Shown here piece after piece: positions 42,941 through 51,724 of a stretch of 64,000 nucleotides of DNA; the stretch's first letter is position 1, and each line of letters begins with the position of its first letter. A program made the translations under genes and the position numbers. Location of the stretch: positions 62,001 through 126,000 of the forward strand of contig QHYK01000039.1 in the NCBI GenBank assembly GCA_003224085.1. Reading direction: 5' to 3'. This DNA is from Acidobacteriota bacterium (GTDB lineage Bacteria; Acidobacteriota; Terriglobia; Acidiferrales; UBA7541). Under the pieces are notes generated by a model, which worked only from the letters and a program-made list of their open reading frames with translations, searched no databases and was not told where the DNA came from.

Positions 42941-44269
42941 ATGCCTCGGTCCATTAGCGTTTTTGGGTTAGGTTACGTCGGCGCAGTCTCGTCCGTGTGT
43001 CTGGCGAACAAAGGCAATCGCGTCTTGGGAGTTGACCTGAATCCCCTGAAGGTGGAGCAGCTCGACGGCGGCCGGGCGCCAATTGTGGAAGCGCGCGTTG
43101 AGGAAATGGCTCGTGACGCGAACAAAGCATGCCGCTTGCACGCCACGACCGACCCGGTAGCCGCTGTCGCCGAGACGGAAATTTCCTTCATCTGCGTGGG
43201 AACTCCGAACCAACGTTGTGGAAAGCTGGATCTCAGCGGCGTGGAGCGGGTTTGCAAAGACATCGGAGCTGGCTTAAAGCAAAAAAAAGCGTTTCACTAC
43301 ATTGCGCTTCGCAGCACCGTGCTCCCGGGCACCACAGAAAGGGTTGTGATTCCGGCCCTGGAAGCAGCCAGCAACAAACGAGCCGGTGTCGACTTCGCCG
43401 TGTGTTTCCATCCCGAGTTTCTTCGGGAAGGCACAGCCGTTTCTGACTTCTTGGCTCCTCCGTTTACCGTCTTCGGTACTGCTCATCCGGAGCATCTAGC
43501 GCCCTTCCGAGAGCTCTATCGTTGGGCCAACGGCCCGATTTATGAAACTTCTCCTTCAACAGCGGAGATGGTGAAATACGCGTGCAATGCCTTCCATGGG
43601 CTCAAGGTCAGCTTTGCCAACGAAATTGGAACGCTCTGCAAAGCCATGGACGTCGATACCGAAATGGTCACACAGATATTCACTTCCGATGCGCACCTGA
43701 ATATCTCTCCTGCGTATCTTAGGCCCGGTTTTTCTTTCGGCGGTTCGTGTCTGCCGAAAGATCTTCGGGCGATCACCTATCGGGCCAAAGAGCTGGATTT
43801 GCGGCTGCCATTACTGGAATCAATCATGCCGAGCAACAACGAGCACATTGAGCGAACTGTCGAGGCGATTCTGCGCACCGGCAAGAGAAAAATCGGACTG
43901 CTGGGATTGAGCTTTAAAGCGGGCACGGATGACCTGCGCGAAAGCTCGTTGGTTAAGCTTGTGAAGCGCTTGCTCGGCGAAGGCTGCCAGTGCCGCATCT
44001 ACGACGAAGATGTCGTTTTGGGCAGACTTCTGGGGTCGAACCGGCAGTTCATTGAAGAGACCATTCCCCACATCGGGTCATTACTGAGCAGTGATCTGAA
44101 AGGGGTAATAGAAACCGCGGAGGTTTTGCTGATCGGTACGAAGGCCATCTCCAACGAAAAACTGAAGGCGCATCTGCGGCACGGAACAATCATTATTGAC
44201 CTGGTTCACCTCGAAAAGAGCCAGCGTATTAAGGACCATGCTCGGTATGAAGGGGTCTGCTGGCAATGA
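42941..44269 (+). CDS. UDP-glucose/GDP-mannose dehydrogenase family protein (AlgD-like)
   Basis: A 442-residue nucleotide-sugar dehydrogenase: NAD-binding ISVFGLGYVGAVSSVCLAN, ICVGTPNQRCGKLDL, LRSTVLPGTTE, and the catalytic Cys in SFGGSCLPKDLRAI. LLGLSFKAGTDDLRESSLV begins the C-terminal domain. The FGGSCLPKD form and PNQRCG segment resemble GDP-mannose 6-dehydrogenase, but UDP-glucose as substrate is not excluded. It makes a uronic acid donor for polysaccharide. ATG at 42941 follows GTTCGGGA. It converges with gmhB, at the edge of the polysaccharide island. Confidence 0.92.
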   Translation: MPRSISVFGLGYVGAVSSVCLANKGNRVLGVDLNPLKVEQLDGGRAPIVEARVEEMARDANKACRLHATTDPVAAVAETEISFICVGTPNQRCGKLDLSGVERVCKDIGAGLKQKKAFHYIALRSTVLPGTTERVVIPALEAASNKRAGVDFAVCFHPEFLREGTAVSDFLAPPFTVFGTAHPEHLAPFRELYRWANGPIYETSPSTAEMVKYACNAFHGLKVSFANEIGTLCKAMDVDTEMVTQIFTSDAHLNISPAYLRPGFSFGGSCLPKDLRAITYRAKELDLRLPLLESIMPSNNEHIERTVEAILRTGKRKIGLLGLSFKAGTDDLRESSLVKLVKRLLGEGCQCRIYDEDVVLGRLLGSNRQFIEETIPHIGSLLSSDLKGVIETAEVLLIGTKAISNEKLKAHLRHGTIIIDLVHLEKSQRIKDHARYEGVCWQ

Positions 44270-44457
44270 AAGATGCAATCCCGAAGGTCCTATCTGGTCC
44301 TTTCGCGGAGTGGTTCTAAGACTGAGTTAAGTTAGTTCCAGTCTCGTACGCCAGTTCGGCATTGGAACCGACGAACGAACCTGAACTCCGAACCTTACCG
44401 CGGGAAAAGAAACAGCGTTACGACCAAAAGCGCTTCGGCTTCCCAACCGCCAGAAGG

Positions 44458-45012
44458 CTAGGCCCCGCCCATGGGAGATGGGGATTTAAACTGAAGCAGC
44501 TTTCGAGCTGCATCCAGCAAATCTTTTGCGAATAAATCTGGTGGTGGGTTCGTAATGGCATCAACGTGTCCTATACGGACAGTCCTGCAGTGCGCCTTCA
44601 TGCCGGCTTGGATGTCAACGTCGGAATCGCCGATCATCCAGGAGCTTCGCAGATCGATTTCATAGTCGCGCGCTGCGGTCAGCAGCATGCCCGGATCGGG
44701 CTTGCGGCAACCACAGCAAGGCTGACTGTCGTGAGGACAATAATAAATCCTCGTAATGGTTGCGCCTTTGGCCGCAAGCTCTTTGCATAACCGTTCGTGG
44801 ATTGACTCCAGTTCGCTTAGCGTCAACAGTCCTTTCGCCACGCACCGCTGATTGCTCGCAGCCAGGACACAAAAGCCCGCCTGAGCAAGCAAACTGATCG
44901 CTTCTGCAACCCCCGGAAGAATCTCCACCTCTTCCCACCGGGTTATGTACTCGCCTTCTGGGGCACTGCGATTGATAACCCCGTCACGATCCAGAAACGC
45001 GGCTTTTTTCAT
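44458..45012 (-). CDS. gmhB: D-glycero-heptose-1,7-bisphosphate 7-phosphatase (HAD family)
   Basis: A 184-residue HAD-IIIA phosphatase. AAFLDRDGVINRS holds the nucleophile Asp and its partner, ASNQRCVAKGLL is motif II, and KPDPGML with MIGDSDVDIQAG provides motifs III and IV. The zinc loop YCPHDSQPCCGC is diagnostic for GmhB. It removes the C7 phosphate during ADP-heptose or GDP-heptose synthesis. The ATG at 45012 lies 29 bases inside the end of gmhA, indicating coupled expression. Confidence 0.92.
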   Translation of the reverse strand: MKKAAFLDRDGVINRSAPEGEYITRWEEVEILPGVAEAISLLAQAGFCVLAASNQRCVAKGLLTLSELESIHERLCKELAAKGATITRIYYCPHDSQPCCGCRKPDPGMLLTAARDYEIDLRSSWMIGDSDVDIQAGMKAHCRTVRIGHVDAITNPPPDLFAKDLLDAARKLLQFKSPSPMGGA

Positions 45013-45601
45013 GGAAGATTTCCCGTTCCACCAACTCGGAAATGATGTGCCCTATCAGGATATGACATTCCTGGATTCGGGGTGTTTCGTCTGACGGAAT
45101 ACAGATGCAATATTCCACGTTCCCACGGAGAGTCCCGCCGGTCCGGCCAGTCAAAGCGACTGTGCGCAATTTCATCGTTTTTGCCACAGCGAGGGCCATT
45201 GCCACGTTGGGCGATTTGCCGCTCGTTGAGATTCCAACGGCAATATCTCCTGGGCGGGCCAACGCCTCCAATTGCCGGGAGAAAACTTGGTCAAATCCAT
45301 AATCGTTCCCAATCGCGGTTACACACGACGTATTCACCGAGAGCGCCAGAGCAGGCAGCGCCGGACGTTCAAGAGCGAACCGGCCCACGAACTCTGCGGC
45401 AATATGCTGCGCGTCAGCCGCACTGCCTCCATTGCCGAAAAAAAACACCTTATTTCCTTCCAGCAAGGCCCTAGCTAGCAGTTCGCTCACTCGCGCGACC
45501 GTAGACAGGAGTTCAGGACTCTTCAATAGGGATTGCTTCGTAGCAATCGAGGCTTCGATGGAATTGCGTACGCTCTGCTCCAACTCATTGGCCTTCTTCA
45601 T
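44984..45601 (-). CDS. gmhA: Sedoheptulose-7-phosphate isomerase
   Basis: A 205-residue SIS-domain isomerase. VFFFGNGGSAADAQHIAAEF near residue 52 and GDIAVGISTSGKSPNV with SDETPRIQECHILIGHII are the GmhA signatures. It makes D-glycero-heptose 7-phosphate, the first step of heptose synthesis. ATG at 45601 is preceded by GGAGGTCGG. Overlap with gmhB defines a two-gene operon; a sigma-54-type box lies about 110 bases upstream. Confidence 0.94.
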   Translation of the reverse strand: MKKANELEQSVRNSIEASIATKQSLLKSPELLSTVARVSELLARALLEGNKVFFFGNGGSAADAQHIAAEFVGRFALERPALPALALSVNTSCVTAIGNDYGFDQVFSRQLEALARPGDIAVGISTSGKSPNVAMALAVAKTMKLRTVALTGRTGGTLRGNVEYCICIPSDETPRIQECHILIGHIISELVEREIFHEKSRVSGS

Positions 45602-46174
45602 CCGACCTCCGCCAGGCTAGCCAAAGTGGTCCGCCGTATTCAGTAATTCTCCGATTTCCCGTGTTTCGGCAGCGCAGAGATTATAAGCCTCACCGCGCTC
45701 CCTCTTCCGGGCAGCAAGATAGAAACCACGCCCAGTATCGTTGACCTCTAGAAACGCACGGCGCGGCTTCAAATTGCCCACCTCGATTACGGGAGGTTAC
45801 ATGCCTTTCTTGATTCGCACCAACTGCCTTACAAAATCAGAAGGGGCATGGTCTGTTTTTCCCGGACCGATAGTATTAAACAGCCGAGATTGATGGCAGG
45901 GGATTTTGTAATCCAGAAAGCATTCTCTTTCAAGGCAGAAGTACTTCTAATTCGGTGAAAATAAGATCGTTACATCGAAAGGACGGCCAACAAGGCCTGC
46001 CCCAACAGCGCTTGCCATTGTCTGGGTCCGGGCCGTGTGGAAAAGTCTTACCATCAATTGACCACCGCACTCCCTGTAAGTGACCCTTTTGCTGACGGAC
46101 ATGAGCATTTATTCACACACTGAAGGCCAAAGACAGGTTTTGACCAAGGCAACTTGGAAGCTCTGCCGACCAGG
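45602..46174. other. Intergenic region upstream of gmhA
   Basis: 573 bp without a recognisable gene, between the ExeA-like ATPase stop and gmhA. It contains the sigma-54-type box at 45713-45728 on the minus strand; nothing else stands out. Confidence 0.5.
45713..45728 (-). promoter_or_regulatory. Candidate sigma-54 promoter of gmhA-gmhB
   Basis: Read on the minus strand, TGGTTTCTATCTTGCT has GG and GC separated by exactly 10 bases and a perfect TTGCT -12 element. The -24 side (TGGTTTC) is weaker. It lies about 112 bases before the gmhA start codon. Confidence 0.4.
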
Positions 46175-47131
46175 TTACTTTCTGCCGCGCAGAGGTGGAT
46201 TCTGAGGGAACATCCGAAAGCGAAAGAGAGCCTCACCAAGATTTTGGATAAATGCTTCTGAATTATAAAGTTCTGCGCTGGTCTGCAGACTTTCCGGGGA
46301 AGCCGTCGGTTCAACCACATCCAACTGAAACTCGTGCGCAATGTCCTCAACGGTCTTCGGAAGAATCGGCCGTTCGTGCTCTACGTAGGCGTTAATCAGG
46401 GAATGCTCGCACAGCAGGTTCACTACTCGGGGAACTCCCAAAGAATAAAGGTGCACGGTGTCCATGGCCGCCTGGCTGAAAATCGGCTGGTTGCTCGGAC
46501 CAACTCCCGCGATTCTCAGTCTTTCGACAATATAGGCGTGCGTCTCTTCTTTCGTGAGGTGGTTGGTTTTGCAACGAATCATGATTCGCTGCCGGAACTG
46601 CCGGAGTTGCGGAAGGTTCAGTTTCTCCTCGAGCTCGGACTGACCTGAAACCACAATTTGCAGGAGTTTTTCCCCAGAAGTCTCCAGGTTGGTCAGTAAG
46701 CGGATTTCTTCCAGAACCGGGAAGGTGAGGTTTTGCGCTTCGTCAAGGATAAGCACGGCAGTTTCGCCGGCTCGGTATCGTTCCAAAAGCCAATGATTCA
46801 ATTTCATTAACTGCTGGCTCTTGGAACGCAACTCGCAGGGAATGTCAAATTCTGCCAGTACAAAATCAAAGAGTTGCGAAGAGTTCATCCGGGAATTGAA
46901 CAGAAACGCCGTTTTCGCTGCACGCTGGTTCAGCCAGTCCAAAACACGGTTTATGAGCGTAGTCTTTCCTGTCCCTACTTCTCCTGTAAGCGTAAGGATC
47001 CCTTTTCTTGTCTGAATGCCGTACATAAGGGCGGTCAAAGTCTCTTCAATCTGTTTCGTGAGAAACAGATAGCGGGGGTCCGGGCTAACGTTGAACGGGC
47101 TTTCTCTTAGTCCGAAGAATCTTTTATACAT
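46175..47131 (-). CDS. ExeA/GspA-like AAA ATPase of polysaccharide clusters
   Basis: A 318-residue AAA ATPase. MYKRFFGLRESPFNVSPDPR is the characteristic N-terminus of the ExeA-like family found in EPS/exosortase clusters. Walker A is LTGEVGTGKTTLINR, Walker B is AVLILDEAQNL, and QIVVSGQSELEEKLN with QRIMIRCKTNHLTKEET follow. PRVVNLLCEHSLINAY is the sensor region. It probably couples ATP hydrolysis to envelope or export assembly. No C-terminal peptidoglycan-binding domain is present. ATG at 47131 is chosen because it gives the family start. It is downstream of the export-protein gene on the same strand. Confidence 0.9.
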   Translation of the reverse strand: MYKRFFGLRESPFNVSPDPRYLFLTKQIEETLTALMYGIQTRKGILTLTGEVGTGKTTLINRVLDWLNQRAAKTAFLFNSRMNSSQLFDFVLAEFDIPCELRSKSQQLMKLNHWLLERYRAGETAVLILDEAQNLTFPVLEEIRLLTNLETSGEKLLQIVVSGQSELEEKLNLPQLRQFRQRIMIRCKTNHLTKEETHAYIVERLRIAGVGPSNQPIFSQAAMDTVHLYSLGVPRVVNLLCEHSLINAYVEHERPILPKTVEDIAHEFQLDVVEPTASPESLQTSAELYNSEAFIQNLGEALFRFRMFPQNPPLRGRK

Positions 47132-47278
47132 GGTCTCTTTTTCTGATCTAGCCGTTGCAAGCCTACAAAGTCTTCTCTTGTTGCTGTTCTTGGGCCCAGA
47201 GCGAGTGCGGACAAAGACCAAAGATCAGCGCCACCATGATTCCGCGGACCAGATGCCTCCAGGCTTTCATATTGATCC

Positions 47279-47918
47279 TCACGGCACAACAACCACGTCC
47301 TCGGGTTTTAGTTCAATGCGCTGCTCCGGATTCTTTCCAGCGATTGCTTCTTTGTAGTTGAATGGAATCTTTATCTGGCTTGCCGTTCTCGGTCCTCAGG
47401 GCGTAGATGCTCTTGATTCGCGCAAAGGCTGTAAATCCGCCGCTGCCTGAAAGGGCCTGCAACACGGTCATATCTGGAAGCAGCTGATAGGCGCCTGATT
47501 TGTTGACTTCCCCGCTTACATAGATCCGAAGGCTGTTTATTTCTGACACGCTCACGTTGACCTGGGGATTGGTCAAATACTTCTTTAATTCGTCGCGAAT
47601 GACCCCCGCCAACTCCATTGGAGTCAGCCCGGCGGCCTGAACATCATTCAAGAGCGGGAGGGTGATCTTCCCATCCGGGTGAACCGGAACCGTTCGCGTC
47701 AGTTGGTCTTCTCTCCAAACATCAAGTTTAATTACGTCCTGCGCTCCAATTTTATAGCCTGGGTCCGCTGTGCCCGTTTGTGCTGGACTCGCATTTGTCT
47801 GGCTTTTCAGTTCCCTTGATTCATCCTTCTTCTCTGGACCTGTGGATGTTTGCCCGTTTGCCGGGACACTCGCCGCAGCCAAAAACGCCGATAGGATAAT
47901 AGAACCGATATTTCGCAT
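47279..47918 (-). pseudogene. Wza-like polysaccharide export protein, 3' end frameshifted
   Basis: An outer-membrane polysaccharide export protein with a signal peptide (MRNIGSIILSAFLAAASVPA), a poly_export domain (YKIGAQDVIKLDVWREDQL, VHPDGKITLPLLNDVQAAG) and an SLBB unit (INSLRIYVSGEVNKSGAYQL). The open frame ends at 47313 with an unrelated tail. A +1 shift inside AAAGATT near 47366-47376 restores the family's C-terminus (IPFNYKEAIAGKNPEQ then LKPEDVVVVP) ending with TGA at 47279-47281. Removing one base joins the two exactly, so this is a single-base insertion or a sequencing error. It starts four bases after the stop of the upstream regulator gene. Confidence 0.85.
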
Positions 47919-47922
47919 TTCT

Positions 47923-48891
47923 TTATGTCACGCCCCGTTCCTTGTGCTTTTCTTCGAGACCGGTTTGTTTGATTTTGTAGAGCAAAGACTTGTAGCTGAT
48001 TTGAAGCTCCTTTGCCGCTCGCTTGCGGTTCCAGTGGGTTCGTTCAAGTGCCTTTGCGATCAGGTCGCGCTCTGCTCTCCGCGAGGCTGTTCGGGCAGCT
48101 ACCTTCAAAGAAGAACTCTGCGGCTCCTCTCGGCGGCCTGCTTCCTGTTTGGGAGTCGCGTCCAGCTCTTCGATCACTTTCCGGGAATCTCCAAGCAGCG
48201 CGATCCTTCTCGCGAGGTTTCCAAGCTCGCGCACGTTTCCCGGCCACTCATGCGTTATCAGGAATTGCTTTTCCTTTTCGCCGAGAACCACCGTCTCGCG
48301 CCCCAGTTCCGCAGAGTGTTTTGCAAGAAAATGCTCCATAAAAACGTGAATGTCTTCCTTTCTGTCCCTCAGAGGAGGGAGCCTAAGACAAACTCCGCTG
48401 ATTCGGAAATACAGCTCTTTGCGAAATCTCCCCGCTTCGATTTCTTTTTCCAAATTCTTTGAGGCCGAGGCAATAATCCGCAGGCTGTCGGAATTGTCCT
48501 CGTCTGCCTGACCGTCGGGCAAAATAGAAAGCAGTATCTTTTGGTTTTCCAAGTCCAACTCATCGATATCGTCCAGAAAGAGCGTTCCCGCTCTCCCATT
48601 GCAGCCCTCCCTGCGGTCTCTCAAGTCAGATTTCAAGGCAGCCAATTCTGCGAGCTCAACACCCCGGCAACTTACCCTTTTTAGAGGCATGTCGTGGCTC
48701 TTGGAGAGGCGATGAATCATCCGGCAGTAGACTTCCTTCCCGGTTCCGCTCTCCCCAATTAACAGCACCGGTACGTTTGTGCCGGCGATTCCCTCAACCA
48801 CGGAATTCAAGCTCTCGATAGCGGCCGATTGGCCCCGCACGAACCCACTATTTGAAGCAAAATGGACGGCTTCCCTAAGAAATAGGCTCAT
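47923..48891 (-). CDS. Sigma-54 activator-like AAA+ regulator lacking the GAFTGA loop
   Basis: A 322-residue protein with a bacterial enhancer-binding AAA+ domain and a Fis-type helix-turn-helix (NRKRAAKELQISYKSLLYKI), but no receiver domain. Walker A is LLIGESGTGKEVYCR, Walker B is GTLFLDDIDELD, and arginine-finger and sensor regions (FRKELYFRISGV, LPPLRDRKEDI) are present. Between the CRGVELAEL segment and Walker B the usual ESELFGxxxGAFTGA loop is missing, shortened by about 13 residues. GAFTGA contacts sigma-54, so it probably cannot open sigma-54 promoters itself. It may act like TyrR-type activators or as a modulator. ATG at 48891 is preferred to TTG at 48909. It abuts the export-protein gene. 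Confidence 0.88.
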   Translation of the reverse strand: MSLFLREAVHFASNSGFVRGQSAAIESLNSVVEGIAGTNVPVLLIGESGTGKEVYCRMIHRLSKSHDMPLKRVSCRGVELAELAALKSDLRDRREGCNGRAGTLFLDDIDELDLENQKILLSILPDGQADEDNSDSLRIIASASKNLEKEIEAGRFRKELYFRISGVCLRLPPLRDRKEDIHVFMEHFLAKHSAELGRETVVLGEKEKQFLITHEWPGNVRELGNLARRIALLGDSRKVIEELDATPKQEAGRREEPQSSSLKVAARTASRRAERDLIAKALERTHWNRKRAAKELQISYKSLLYKIKQTGLEEKHKERGVT

Positions 48892-48911
48892 AGTCCGATG
48901 AAGGTCCAAAA

Positions 48912-48927
48912 AGCAAATGCCTCGCCA
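48912..48927 (-). promoter_or_regulatory. Candidate sigma-54 promoter of the regulator-export operon
   Basis: The minus-strand sequence TGGCGAGGCATTTGCT matches the -24/-12 consensus closely: TGGC and TTGCT with GG and GC 10 bases apart. Predicted transcription start is near 48901, ten bases before the ATG at 48891. The short leader is a caveat. Confidence 0.55.
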
Positions 48928-49363
48928 CTAAGAAAAACCTCCCTGAGTTGCCAATTTCTTTGTAACCTATTGCAATATAAATGGGTTATAGGAATTCCGC
49001 AGCCTCGCAGGCCGGAGATACGGAAGGATCGAACCCTAATTTTGTGCCAAGAAGTTCCAAAACTTTCTCCTTTTTTGCTCTCCTTTCACCCCATGAACTT
49101 TGAGAAACTCGACAATGGCAACCGGAAGGCCTAGCTTAGCTATAGCCTTTAGCTAGATGGTTTCTTGGAACGAGGCGAGTCCCGGGCCGACGCGGCAACA
49201 CGCTCCTCTGCTCCTCTTAGAATTGCTTTGTGCCGTAGTTTGCAAACTTGATGGCGATTTCTCTTGCGCAGGTTACACTAGCGTAGCAACCCTCGCCGGC
49301 AACCGTAAGCTATGCGGTGGTTAAGGGGGTTAGTATGTTTTCTGCCTCTTCGCCGCCCGCCCT
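48928..49363. other. Intergenic region between tyrosine kinase and regulator genes
   Basis: 436 bp with no supportable gene, beginning just beyond the sigma-54-type box. It separates the Wzz-kinase pair from the regulator-export operon. No terminator hairpin with a T-run was evident. Confidence 0.5.
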
Positions 49364-50287
49364 TCAATCTCGGTCAGAGTGGTAATTCTGGTATTCCGCC
49401 CCATAAGAATCGCTTTTCTCGACTTGATTGAGTACTGCCCCAAGCAGATTCTTGTCTTGGAATTCGGAAGCTGTTCGCTCCACAATCTCTGCATGTGTCG
49501 AGCCTGCCCGGATTACAAACAATACCCCATCCACCAGGTCGGCTAGGATGCTTGCATCATGAACCGGCAGGGTTGGCGGGGCGTCCAGGATGATCCAATC
49601 GAATGCAGGCGAGACAACGTTGAGCAGGTGTTTCATCCTCTCGCTCAGCAGCAGCTCGCTCGGATTTGATACAAGATTTCCTCCAGGAATCAGGAAAAGG
49701 TTCTTGCTCATTCCTTTCTGAATTACCGCATACTCATCCGCATCCCCGCGTAGGTAATCGGACAGTCCTGGCCGGCCCTGCGTTCCAAACACTACGTGCA
49801 GTTGCGACGACCGCAAATCCGCGTCTATCAACAGAACTCGCAGTTCCGGTTGCTGCGCAATCGATTGGGCGAGATTGGATGCGACGAAGGTCTTTCCTTC
49901 ACTGGCAACACCGCTTGTGATAAGAACTCTCTTTAACTTCCGGGTCGTGGCGATTTTGTACAAGCGCAACCGCAGCGTGCGAAACCGTTCCGGCCCCTCC
50001 TCGCCTGGCTTCGAATTCAAAAACACGCTGTTGAGTGGATCAAGACGCCATTCTTTACGGGCACAACGTTTGTTGAGTTCTTCAAAGCTGAAACTCGCAA
50101 TTGTGCTGCTGTCGACGGCCTCAGTCCGAGTTGATGGCACAGGGGGAAGCAGGTCTATTCCTTGTGTGAGTGGGGACTCGGGTTCGGATCGGACCTCACC
50201 ATCTCCTTCACGGGGGTCGACATCAAACGTCAAGCGCGCGGCTCGTTCTTCAGCGGCCTTCTTTAAAGCTTCGTGGATGCGGCTCAT
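49364..50287 (-). CDS. CpsD/CapB-family protein tyrosine kinase
   Basis: A 307-residue bacterial tyrosine kinase. MSRIHEALKKAAEERAARL is the usual N-terminus in EPS clusters. After FRTLRLRLY come Walker A (SGVASEGKTFVASNLA), Walker A' (VLLIDADLRSSQLH) and Walker B (WIILDAPPTLPVHDA). The C-terminus has a small tyrosine cluster (DSYGAEYQNYHSDRD), the likely autophosphorylation sites. It controls chain length and export of polysaccharide with its membrane adaptor, the Wzz-like protein encoded 18 bases upstream. Confidence 0.93.
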   Translation of the reverse strand: MSRIHEALKKAAEERAARLTFDVDPREGDGEVRSEPESPLTQGIDLLPPVPSTRTEAVDSSTIASFSFEELNKRCARKEWRLDPLNSVFLNSKPGEEGPERFRTLRLRLYKIATTRKLKRVLITSGVASEGKTFVASNLAQSIAQQPELRVLLIDADLRSSQLHVVFGTQGRPGLSDYLRGDADEYAVIQKGMSKNLFLIPGGNLVSNPSELLLSERMKHLLNVVSPAFDWIILDAPPTLPVHDASILADLVDGVLFVIRAGSTHAEIVERTASEFQDKNLLGAVLNQVEKSDSYGAEYQNYHSDRD

Positions 50288-50305
50288 AGTTCCCTCAAGT
50301 ACTCC

Positions 50306-51673
50306 TCAGCGCAAATTCAATCCTTCAAAAATAGGCCGCTTAAGGAGCTTCGAGCTGCCAACTGCAGCTTCCAGAATAGGAACACTTACCAGAACGGGGA
50401 GTTTTAGATACGACTCAACTTCTCTCTCTGTGTGCAGAGTCTTGTCCATAGCCATCAGCACATATAGGATGATCAAAGCTAGGGCAGTTCCTCCTCCAAA
50501 CCCTCCGGCGACAAAATTAAACATCTTGGGGAACGATGGACTCCTAGGCAGGCTCGGTGGATCCAGCACACGAAATTGCTCACCTTCCTGCTGGTGAACC
50601 AAGTCGCTCGGCATCACCGAATTGTCCCGCTTTTTGAGCAATTGGTTGTAGAAGTCCAGGGCGCTCTGATAATTGCGTGTCAATTCTTTCACCTGCAAGT
50701 CCACCATCGGGCTAGCCTCGATGTGGCCCTCAAGCACTTTGATTTGTTCCTGGATCTTCCCCTGTCGCTTGAGTAAGTCCTGGTAGTTGAGCTCCTCTTG
50801 CTGTATTGTGGCTCGCAGCTGCTGCATCTGAGAGGGTTCGGCTGTTCTGCGGGCCGTCGAGGGCGCGCTCCGTTCCTCAAGGGTTTCGGGGTTCTGTCCT
50901 CCCTGGGACCCCTTCCAATTCGTTTCCTGCCTGCTTAGTAGAGTCTGGTTAAATGCCTTATCCTGCTGTGCACGGGTGAGCGCTTGTGTGGTCGCATCCA
51001 GCTCAGAATTGAGACTCCCTAACAAGCTGAGGTTGCTTTGGGTCTCTTCCGGCAGCAAACCAATGTATTGCCGCTTGAATTGGGCCAGTTTGGCATCTTG
51101 CTCATCCAGCTTCGCCTTTGCCTCATCCAATTGCTGACCGATAAGGGAAGTCCTCTGGCTGGCCTGCAGCTGCAAAGCCCGCTCATTTTGTTCCATGAAC
51201 ATCGAAGTTATTTCTGTGCAGATCTGTTGCGCCACTTGAGGGTTATTGAAAGTCACGTTCACTGAAAACCCGGGCAAATTTGGATACTGCGTGCCAGGCA
51301 TCGCCTCGAGGAGAGTGATCGTAACAGCCGCGCGCAGCCGATCAATTAAGTCCTCCCCGTGCACCTTGTTGCGGTCTTCGGCGTAAAGGTTGAATTTTTC
51401 GATGACCGGCTGAAGCCTGGAACGGCTCACAATCTGCTCCTTCATCGAGGCTAGCCTTTGGGTTAAGTCCTCTGTCACCACTGATTTTACGTAATCCTCC
51501 ACTGCGGGCCGAGCTACGAGAACCAGTGTTTGCGAGGTGTATTTCTTGGGAAGTCGCATTGCGACCAGGACACTGACTATCCCAAGCCCCGGGGCGCAGG
51601 CAGCGAGGACCCACCAATGTTTGCGCAAGACCCGCTTAATGTCAGCCATACTGAATTCGCCATTCCGAACCAT
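50306..51673 (-). CDS. Wzz/GumC-like polysaccharide chain-length protein
   Basis: A 455-residue membrane protein with one transmembrane helix near each end (HWWVLAACAPGLGIVSVLVA near residue 16; FNFVAGGFGGGTALALIILY near residue 385). A periplasmic region of long coiled-coil helices lies between (QLDEAKAKLDEQDAKLAQFK, IQEQIKVLEGHIEAS). This is the co-polymerase layout without a fused kinase. ATG at 51673 is preceded by AGAGGAGTGAGC, which decides the start over longer frames. It forms an operon with the kinase gene. A sigma-54-type box lies 36 bases upstream. Confidence 0.9.
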   Translation of the reverse strand: MVRNGEFSMADIKRVLRKHWWVLAACAPGLGIVSVLVAMRLPKKYTSQTLVLVARPAVEDYVKSVVTEDLTQRLASMKEQIVSRSRLQPVIEKFNLYAEDRNKVHGEDLIDRLRAAVTITLLEAMPGTQYPNLPGFSVNVTFNNPQVAQQICTEITSMFMEQNERALQLQASQRTSLIGQQLDEAKAKLDEQDAKLAQFKRQYIGLLPEETQSNLSLLGSLNSELDATTQALTRAQQDKAFNQTLLSRQETNWKGSQGGQNPETLEERSAPSTARRTAEPSQMQQLRATIQQEELNYQDLLKRQGKIQEQIKVLEGHIEASPMVDLQVKELTRNYQSALDFYNQLLKKRDNSVMPSDLVHQQEGEQFRVLDPPSLPRSPSFPKMFNFVAGGFGGGTALALIILYVLMAMDKTLHTEREVESYLKLPVLVSVPILEAAVGSSKLLKRPIFEGLNLR

Positions 51674-51708
51674 GCTCACTCCTCTCGCAGCAGGGGAAAC
51701 CTCGAAGC

Positions 51709-51724
51709 AGCACGCCAATGGCCA
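51709..51724 (-). promoter_or_regulatory. Candidate sigma-54 promoter of the Wzz-kinase operon
   Basis: Minus-strand TGGCCATTGGCGTGCT has TGGC at -24 and GTGCT at -12 with correct 10-base spacing. Predicted start near 51698 leaves a 25-base leader containing AGGAG, an ideal layout for the gene starting at 51673. Confidence 0.5.
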
